Source: Deltaproteobacteria bacterium
Lineage (GTDB): Bacteria > JADJOY01
Assembly: GCA_016713535.1 (NCBI GenBank)
Contig: JADJOY010000045.1
Location: 1 to 49,664, forward strand
Direction of reading: 5' to 3'
Length of the DNA: 49,664 bases
In this document: positions 44,740 through 49,664 of the stretch, piece by piece
How the letters are laid out: each line of letters starts with the position of its first letter
Position numbering within the stretch: position 1 is the first letter of the stretch
Program-made: the position numbers and the translations under genes
The notes under the pieces: model-generated
Seen by the model: the letters and a program-made list of their open reading frames with translations, nothing else
Database searches by the model: none
Told to the model about the DNA's origin: nothing

Positions 44740-45816
44740 ATGAGCGACGTGATCGACGCCGACGGCCATCTGGTCGAGGGTATGTCGTTCATGGCCGAGG
44801 CGCTCGCGCGCTTCGGCGAGCACATGCGCCTCGAGCCGGACGAGGAGAGCGGAGTCGCGCTCTACATCGAGGGCCGGCGCTACCCGCAGTCGAGCGGGCC
44901 GGGGCGGGGCGTGTCGACGCAGCACAGCACCTGCCACGAGCGCGGCATCGACCCGAGCACCGTCGCCGGAGTGCTCGCGGACGCGGGACGCGAGGGCATC
45001 GGCACGATGGTGCTCTACCCGAGCCTGGCGCTCGGCGTGCCGGGCTTCCGCGACCTCACCTTCGCGCGCGGCTTCGCCGACCACTACAACCACTTCGCCG
45101 CGAGCTGGTGCGCCGAGTCGAAGGGCCGCCTGCGCGCGGTAGCGGTGGTGCCCCTCGAGGACGTCGACGCTTCCGTGGAGATGCTGACGACGGCCCGCGA
45201 CCTCGGGCTCGTCGGCGTGTGCGTCCCGCCGGCGCTCCGCGAGCGCAACCTCGATCACCCCGACCTCGAGCGCTTCTGGGCCGCCGCCGCGGATCTCGAG
45301 CTGCCGATCGGTGTGCACGGTGCGCCGGGACTGCACCTGCCGAAGCTCGGCGTCGAGCGCTTCACCAACTACGTCCAGGTCCACTGCGTGAGCTTCCCGT
45401 TCGACCAGATGACGGCGATGACGTCGCTGGTGAGCGGGGGCGTGCTGGAGCGCCACCCGCGGCTCAGGGTGGCGTTCCTGGAGGCGGGGATCGGCTGGCT
45501 GCCGTTTTTCCTCGACCGCCTCGACGAGCACTACGCGAAGCGCGGCGACTGGATCGCGGACGGCTGGAAGCGCCCGCCACGCGAGTACCTCGCCCGCGGC
45601 CAGATTTACGCCACCTGCGAGCCCGACGAGTCGCTGTTGCCGGCGGCGTGCGCGATCCTGGGGGCCGAGCACGTCATGTACGCGAGCGACTACCCGCACT
45701 GGGACAGCGAGTTCCCCGAGAGCGCGCGCCCGATCCGCGAGCGCGCCGACCTCGGCGACGCCGCCCGGGCGTCGGTGCTGGGGGGCAGCGCGCGGGCCTT
45801 CTACGGGCTCGGCTGA
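44740..45816 (+). CDS. Amidohydrolase_2 family metal-dependent hydrolase
   Basis: A 358-residue TIM-barrel hydrolase of PF04909. It begins VIDADGHLVEGMSFM, where the Asp and His are metal ligands. A central HYNHFAASWCAESKGRLRAV, LPIGVHGAPGLHLPKLGV and FLEAGIGWLPFFLDRLDEHY follow. The late Asp is in MYASDYPHWDSEFPES. Family members hydrolyse or decarboxylate aromatic and cyclic substrates; similar proteins are abundant in lipid- and aromatic-degrading bacteria. The ATG at 44740 follows GGGGCGAGGCG. The next amidohydrolase gene begins 34 bp downstream, so they are likely co-transcribed. Confidence 0.9.
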   Translation: MSDVIDADGHLVEGMSFMAEALARFGEHMRLEPDEESGVALYIEGRRYPQSSGPGRGVSTQHSTCHERGIDPSTVAGVLADAGREGIGTMVLYPSLALGVPGFRDLTFARGFADHYNHFAASWCAESKGRLRAVAVVPLEDVDASVEMLTTARDLGLVGVCVPPALRERNLDHPDLERFWAAAADLELPIGVHGAPGLHLPKLGVERFTNYVQVHCVSFPFDQMTAMTSLVSGGVLERHPRLRVAFLEAGIGWLPFFLDRLDEHYAKRGDWIADGWKRPPREYLARGQIYATCEPDESLLPAACAILGAEHVMYASDYPHWDSEFPESARPIRERADLGDAARASVLGGSARAFYGLG

Positions 45817-45850
45817 AGTCTTCGGGGCCGAGCCCCCGCGGAGGTCCGAG

Positions 45851-47578
45851 ATGCTGGACGTGAAGATCGAGGGCGGGACGGTCGTCGACGGCACCGGCGC
45901 GCCGCGGTACCGGGCCGACGTGGGGATCCGCGACGGGCGGATCGCCGCGATCGGGCAGGTGAGTGAGCCCACGCGCACCACGCTCGACGCGCGTGGACGC
46001 GTCGTCTGCCCCGGCTTCGTCGACCTCCACACCCACTACGACGCCCAGGCCTTCTGGGACCCGGCGCTGACTCCGTCGTCGCTCCACGGCGTGACCACCG
46101 TGTTCGGCGGCAACTGCGGCTTCAGCCTGGCGCCGCTGGTGCCGAGCGAGGGCGACTACCTGATGCGGATGCTGGCGCGCGTCGAGGGGATGCCGCTCGC
46201 GAGCCTGGCGAGCGGCGTGCCGTGGGACTGGACCAGCTTCGACGAGTACCTCGCGCGCCTCGACGGCGGGCTCGCGCTCAACGCCGGGTTCCTGGTGGGG
46301 CACTCGGCGCTCCGGCGGGTCGCGATGGGCGAGCGCGCCAACCGCGAGACGGCGAGCGAGGCGGACGTGGCGCGGATGGTCGAGCTCTTGCGCGCGTCGC
46401 TCGCGGCGGGCGGCATGGGCTTCTCGTCGTCGTCGTCGCCGACCCACAGCGACGGCGACGGTGGTCCGGTGCCGTCGCGCCACGCGTCGCGGGACGAGAT
46501 CCTCGCGCTCTGCGCCGAGGTGCGGCACCACCCCGGCACGACCCTCGAGTTCATCCCCACGGCGGGACCGTTCGAGGAAGCGCACAAGGAGCTGATGGTC
46601 GAGATGTCGCTCGCCGCGCGGCGCACGCTCAACTGGAACATGCTGGTGGTGACGGCGATGGCGCCCGATCTCTTCGAGCAGCAGCTCGAGACCTCGGATC
46701 GGGCCGCGAAGCGGGGCGCGCGGGTGGTGGCGCTGACGCTGCCCAACGTGTTGCGGATGCGCATCAACTTCACGTCGGGGTTCGTGTTCGACTCGCTGCC
46801 CGGGTGGGGCGCGGTCCTCGCCGGCACGCACGACGAGAAGAAGCGCGCGCTCGCCGATCCGGCGGTGCGCGAGCGGCTGCGCGGCGGGTATGCGTCGCCG
46901 GAAGCGGGTGTGTTCGCGTTCCTGCTCACGCCCGACCTGCTGCGGATCGTCGAGACGTTCACGGCGGCGGGGAAGGCGGTGGAGGGGCGCACCGTGGGCG
47001 AGGTGGCCGCGGAGCGCGGTCGCGACCCGTTCGACGTGCTCTTCGACCTCGCGGTCGAGGAGGACCTGCGTACCCAGTTCACGCCGATGGTGCCCGGCGA
47101 CGACGACGAGAGCTGGCGGATCCGCGGCGAGATGTGGCGCGACCCGCGGGTGCTGATCGGTGCCTCCGACGCTGGCGCTCACCTCGACATGATCGACACC
47201 TTCAACCTGCCCACCCAGCTCCTCGGGCCGTGCGTGCGCGAGCGGCGGCTGATCGGCCTCGAGGATGCGATCCACGGCATCACCGACCGGCCCGCGCGGC
47301 TCTACGGCGTGCGCGAGCGCGGGCGGCTGGCCGTGGGGTGGCACGCGGACGTGGTGGTGTTCGATCCCGATCGGATCGCGCCCGGGCCGCTCCACACGCG
47401 CGCGGATCTACCGGGCGGGGCGTCGCGGCTCTTCGGCGAGGCGATCGGTATCGACCACGTGCTCGTGAACGGCGCCGAGATCGTGCGCGGCGGCGAGCTC
47501 ACCGGGGCGCGGCCCGGCACGATCCTGCGCTCCGGCCGCGACACCGAGACCGTGCCGATCCCCGCCGACGGCGGTTGA
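45851..47578 (+). CDS. N-acyl-D-amino-acid deacylase family amidohydrolase
   Basis: A 575-residue intact metal-dependent hydrolase. It has an N-terminal beta domain (LDVKIEGGTVVDGTGAPRYR), the metal motif GFVDLHTHYDAQAFWD, the family marker TTVFGGNCGFSLAP and GASDAGAHLDMIDTFN with the late metal Asp. LAVGWHADVVVFDPDRI closes the barrel. The family removes acyl groups from N-acyl-D-amino acids; distant members act on other amides, so the substrate is open. The start at 45851 lies close behind GGAGG. The stop is followed by repeat-rich intergenic DNA. Confidence 0.9.
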   Translation: MLDVKIEGGTVVDGTGAPRYRADVGIRDGRIAAIGQVSEPTRTTLDARGRVVCPGFVDLHTHYDAQAFWDPALTPSSLHGVTTVFGGNCGFSLAPLVPSEGDYLMRMLARVEGMPLASLASGVPWDWTSFDEYLARLDGGLALNAGFLVGHSALRRVAMGERANRETASEADVARMVELLRASLAAGGMGFSSSSSPTHSDGDGGPVPSRHASRDEILALCAEVRHHPGTTLEFIPTAGPFEEAHKELMVEMSLAARRTLNWNMLVVTAMAPDLFEQQLETSDRAAKRGARVVALTLPNVLRMRINFTSGFVFDSLPGWGAVLAGTHDEKKRALADPAVRERLRGGYASPEAGVFAFLLTPDLLRIVETFTAAGKAVEGRTVGEVAAERGRDPFDVLFDLAVEEDLRTQFTPMVPGDDDESWRIRGEMWRDPRVLIGASDAGAHLDMIDTFNLPTQLLGPCVRERRLIGLEDAIHGITDRPARLYGVRERGRLAVGWHADVVVFDPDRIAPGPLHTRADLPGGASRLFGEAIGIDHVLVNGAEIVRGGELTGARPGTILRSGRDTETVPIPADGG

Positions 47579-47612
47579 GCGAACGCAGCGGCGAGCGACG
47601 ATGTGCCGGGAG

Positions 47613-47760
47613 TGTAGGGGAGGGCGTGAGCCCTCCCGCGTCGGGAACGGTCGGTTGACCCTCCGGCGGTGCTCGATGCTCGACGGCGTGCTGCTCGTAG
47701 GGGCGGCCGCGAGGCCGCCCGCGGTCGTTCGCTCTCCGGCGGGCTTGCGCCCGCCGCTAC
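47613..47760. repeat. Cluster of three GTAG/CTAC palindromes
   Basis: The palindromes are GGGAGGGC-GTGA-GCCCTCCC (47618-47637, preceded by GTAG), GGGCGGCC-GCGA-GGCCGCCC (47701-47720, preceded by GTAG) and GGCGGGC-TTGC-GCCCGCC (47738-47755, followed by GCTAC). They follow the stop of the deacylase gene. No coding is seen. Confidence 0.65.
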
Positions 47761-47782
47761 ACCGGCGGTGACCGATCCGACC

Positions 47783-47916
47783 GCCGCGGGCGACCTGACG
47801 GTCGCCCTAAGCAGCCACGTGACGCGGGAGCGTACGGCGGTGCGTCAGCCCTCCCGCGCTCGCGCGCACCGCTACACCTGAACGGCAAGGGTCGAGCTGA
47901 GCTCGCGCTCGGTGCC
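47783..47916. repeat. Left copy of a 134-bp direct repeat, includes a remnant of a PDZ-gene 3' end
   Basis: It aligns without gaps to 49229-49362 at roughly 87 percent identity by my count; the first 39 bases are identical. It contains the palindrome GGGCGACC-TGAC-GGTCGCCC. On the minus strand it includes codons for GTERELSSTLAVQV and a stop, matching the last residues of the PDZ gene at the right edge. Beyond 47916 the similarity stops. Confidence 0.75.
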
Positions 47917-48180
47917 GGCGCGGTAAGCGGGTGACGTGACACGCGGGGTGGGGCGGTCGGACTGCTCGGTCACGCGGTCTGTGCGGAACGGCACATCCCG
48001 CGCGTCGCCATTGACCGTGGGTCGAGACACCAGGCGAACTACTGTTTCGGATAGGAAAAAGCAGTTGTTGGCAAATAGGCCAGGGTAGAAATAGGTACTC
48101 ACATCGTCGCGGATGCTGCTTCTCGGCTCAGCGAGGATCCCCCATGAACAGAACTCCTCAGAACTCCTCGCCCGTCCTCG
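47917..48180. other. AT-richer gap before the island genes
   Basis: Base composition drops visibly here compared with the rest of the window, with stretches such as GGATAGGAAAAAGCAGTTG. A minus-strand frame crossing it ends in the PDZ remnant but has no recognisable domain. It probably carries the promoter for the genes at 48181-48988. A tandem CAGAACTCCT duplication lies near 48149-48168. Confidence 0.45.
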
Positions 48181-48666
48181 GTGCCCGCGGCGGTCTCGTG
48201 GCGTGCGAAGGGCGGCTGGCTATGGTTGGCGGCCGTCGCGCTGATCGCCCTTCCCACCCGAGCAGGGGCCGAGCACCCGGGTTGCACGTTTTCTTTCGGA
48301 TGTCCCTACGAGTATGGAAACGTCAGTTGCTCGGTTCGTGACCCGGGCACGGGTGAGTGCCGCGTCGGGTGCGACGCGGGGTCCCGGTGTGTCGGCAACA
48401 AGCTCATCCCGAACTCCTCCGCGGGTACGCTGATCGCGGGCCACGCCCCCGGCCAGCCCGCCTACATGGGAACCCCACTCAGGATGAAAAATGTGGCCCG
48501 CGGAACCAAACCCCAAAACTTCAACCGAGCCGATTTCGAGCGACGGTATCCCACCTCGCCGCCGCAGCAAACAGGCCGTAGCGGCAGCAATCTACGGTGC
48601 TGGCTGGGCGATGTTCTCGACCCTCGCTGGGATTGCATGTCTACGTCCACACGCGCTGTTGATTGA
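48181..48666 (+). CDS. Unrecognised small secreted Cys-containing protein
   Basis: The frame starts at a GTG and encodes a clear signal peptide (GGWLWLAAVALIALPTRAGA). The mature start has six cysteines within about 40 residues (CTFSFGCPYEYGNVSC, GECRVGCDAGSRC), suggesting disulfides. I do not recognise a family. The last 58 codons overlap the next ORF in another frame. A TGA at 48485-48487 in the next frame lies just before that ORF's ATG, so the real protein may end there if one indel is present. Base use is less GC-rich than in neighbouring genes. Confidence 0.5.
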   Translation: MPAAVSWRAKGGWLWLAAVALIALPTRAGAEHPGCTFSFGCPYEYGNVSCSVRDPGTGECRVGCDAGSRCVGNKLIPNSSAGTLIAGHAPGQPAYMGTPLRMKNVARGTKPQNFNRADFERRYPTSPPQQTGRSGSNLRCWLGDVLDPRWDCMSTSTRAVD

Positions 48667-48988
48667 CAAATTATGTATTGCACTGGCCGTGCTGGTTGGC
48701 GGAGCGGCAGGCATTACTTGGCTGCGTATGGCGAGACAGACCGAAAAAAGATCTGGACGACTCCGGGTTTGGGCAGGAGTAAAACTCGGCTGCGGCTTAG
48801 GTGTGGCAGTAGCAGGAATCGCGTCATTGCCTGCCGCAGCTGCCTACGAGTCCCATGTGTCAACTTCGGGCTACCTCATCGGCCTGATAGCGATGTTCGG
48901 CGGTTCGCTAGTCGGACTGGTTGCGGGTGCGCTCGCGACCGGCATCTTCTTCGGGCGGAGAGGGAGTAACACGGCGCAGTCGGCCTGA
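48491..48988 (+). CDS. Unrecognised membrane protein in the low-GC island
   Basis: A 165-residue frame with AGGA just upstream of the ATG. After a polar start it has about four hydrophobic helices (AMFSTLAGIACLRPHALL, LCIALAVLVGGAAGITWL, LGVAVAGIASLPAAAA, LIGLIAMFGGSLVGLVAGAL) and a basic loop between the second and third. No family is recognised. It overlaps the secreted-protein frame by 176 bases, unusual for real genes, so one boundary is probably wrong. Codon use differs from the flanks, suggesting acquisition. Confidence 0.55.
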   Translation: MWPAEPNPKTSTEPISSDGIPPRRRSKQAVAAAIYGAGWAMFSTLAGIACLRPHALLIDKLCIALAVLVGGAAGITWLRMARQTEKRSGRLRVWAGVKLGCGLGVAVAGIASLPAAAAYESHVSTSGYLIGLIAMFGGSLVGLVAGALATGIFFGRRGSNTAQSA

Positions 48989-49063
48989 TCCCGATCCAGG
49001 GGGCACTGCGACCCGCTCGAGCCAGTCGTGTGGATGAGCGCAGCACTCACCAGCGAACACTCC

Positions 49064-49182
49064 GGGCGACCTAACGGTCGCCCCTACGGGGATCGCGCTG
49101 TGCGCGTAGATCGACGGCGCGGCGGTGGTCCGTGCACCGACTCCGCCCGCCCGGACGCGTAGGGGAGGGCGTGAGCCCTCCC
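49064..49182. repeat. Two palindromes downstream of the island genes
   Basis: GGGCGACC-TAAC-GGTCGCCC at 49064-49083 is followed by CCTAC. GGGAGGGC-GTGA-GCCCTCCC at 49163-49182 is preceded by GTAGG. The gene-free stretch 48989-49317 otherwise contains the right direct repeat and nothing coding. Confidence 0.6.
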
Positions 49183-49228
49183 GCATCGGGTACCGCCGTC
49201 CGCACCTCGGCCGGTGCCGGCTGCGAAC

Positions 49229-49362
49229 GCCGCGGGCGACCTGACGGTCGCCCTAAGCAGCCACGTGTGCCGGGAGTGTAGGGGAGGGCGTGAGCCCTCC
49301 CGCGTTCGCCCCCGCCGCTACACCTGATCGGCGAGGGTCACGGTGAGCTCGCGCTCGGTGCC
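49229..49362. repeat. Right copy of the 134-bp direct repeat, overlapping the PDZ gene 3' end
   Basis: This is the intact counterpart of 47783-47916, offset by exactly 1446 bp. It carries GGGCGACC-TGAC-GGTCGCCC (49234-49253), a GTAGG palindrome (49282-49301) and the last 15 codons of the PDZ gene. The TAG stop (49318-49320) lies inside the GCTAC edge. Confidence 0.75.
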
Positions 49363-49664
49363 GCTGCGCAGGATGCGGAGCTTCACCTCGGTGCCGACGG
49401 CGGCGCTGCGGAACCGCCACCGGACGTCGGGCAGGCGCAGCCCCGAGACGGGCGTGCCGTCGATCGCCACGATCGTGTCTCCCTTCGCGAGCCCGGCCTT
49501 CGCGGCCGGACCGCCCGCGGTCACGTCGACGACCTCGAACCTCGTGCGGTCGTCGCTGGCGTTCATCCACAGCCCGGCGCGGTCGTAGACGTCCCGCGCC
49601 GCGTAGCGCGCGTTGGGCTCGAAGACGATGGTCTTCTTGCCGTAGTCGAAGGTGAGGTTGAAGC
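49318..49664 (-). CDS. PDZ-domain aspartyl (retropepsin-like) protease, C-terminal part
   Basis: The gene continues beyond the right edge. The visible 115 residues begin with the end of a retropepsin-like domain (FNLTFDYGKKTIVFEPNARY, DVYDRAGLWMN). A PDZ domain follows, with the carboxylate-binding region and core strands visible as GPAAKAGLAKGDTIVAIDG and VGTEVKLRILRSGTERELTV. PDZ and aspartyl-protease domains occur together in a bacterial family of likely secreted proteases. The active-site DTG would be upstream of the window. Its 3' end is duplicated at 47.9 kb. Confidence 0.8.
   Translation of the reverse strand, partial: FNLTFDYGKKTIVFEPNARYAARDVYDRAGLWMNASDDRTRFEVVDVTAGGPAAKAGLAKGDTIVAIDGTPVSGLRLPDVRWRFRSAAVGTEVKLRILRSGTERELTVTLADQV

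Noticed and set aside
47872-48102. Minus-strand ORF of 76 codons as a gene
   Set aside because: Its last codons are the duplicated PDZ-gene end and the rest has no recognisable features, so it is better explained as a repeat remnant.
1-49664. tRNA, rRNA, riboswitch, integrase or transposase genes
   Set aside because: I looked for conserved tRNA arms, rRNA stretches, common riboswitch cores and DDE or tyrosine-recombinase motifs and saw none that could be supported.

Overview
The window is very GC-rich and densely coded. It looks like a metagenome-assembled or otherwise imperfectly polished genome of an uncultured bacterium of the deltaproteobacterial grade; Myxococcota, Desulfobacterota or Candidatus Binatota are all possible. 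That placement is inference from gene content: several acyl-CoA dehydrogenases, a wax-ester/TAG synthase, many amidohydrolases, a CruF-type carotenoid hydratase and a tripartite C-terminal tail of the MYXO-CTERM kind. I see no rRNA, tRNA, CRISPR array, integrase or transposase.

Layout. 1-3.0 kb: a B12-binding radical SAM protein cut by the left edge, and a secreted PHP-domain protein, convergent. 3.2-9.3 kb: an MFS exporter, sulfoacetaldehyde acetyltransferase (Xsc), a divergent TauE/SafE-type exporter and a coupled amidohydrolase, suggesting C2-sulfonate use with sulfite export. 9.4-13.3 kb, minus strand: alpha-carbonic anhydrase, a run of truncated genes (DUF4386, phosphoesterase fragment, internally deleted SRPBCC gene), a secreted lipocalin-like protein and an XRE-type regulator with three 23-bp-spaced repeats upstream. 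13.6-17.9 kb, minus strand: CruF, cytochrome P450 and aldehyde dehydrogenase joined by 4-nt overlaps, followed by a cupin dioxygenase, a candidate carotenoid-tailoring operon.

18.1-21.3 kb, plus strand: a membrane b-type cytochrome, a multihaem cytochrome c with 144-nt tandem repeats and a ferredoxin-flavoprotein oxidoreductase, all badly damaged by indels and long G/C runs. 21.6-24.5 kb, minus strand: a helix-hairpin-helix protein, a pentapeptide-repeat/beta-helix protein and a bactofilin in one operon. 24.6-28.9 kb: a membrane protein, long-chain acyl-CoA synthetase, aldo/keto reductase and a YpeA-like acetyltransferase. 29.1-34.5 kb: a solute-binding protein running into a membrane hybrid histidine kinase, followed by a soluble paralogous hybrid kinase. 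34.5-39.8 kb, minus strand: four acyl-CoA dehydrogenases and an enoyl-CoA hydratase, three of these five genes chained by ATGA overlaps. 40.1-47.6 kb: an SDR coupled to a WS/DGAT acyltransferase, a PQQ-like beta-propeller protein and two more amidohydrolases. 47.6-49.7 kb: a visibly lower-GC island with two unrecognised ORFs, flanked by a 134-bp direct repeat that includes the 3' end of a PDZ-protease gene at the right edge.

Two features cut across the window. Many genes are broken by single-base indels, mostly in short G or C runs, while both sides stay clearly coding; I read these mainly as consensus errors. Many intergenic gaps carry palindromes with a conserved GTAG/CTAC edge and loop but a stem sequence that varies in a compensated way.
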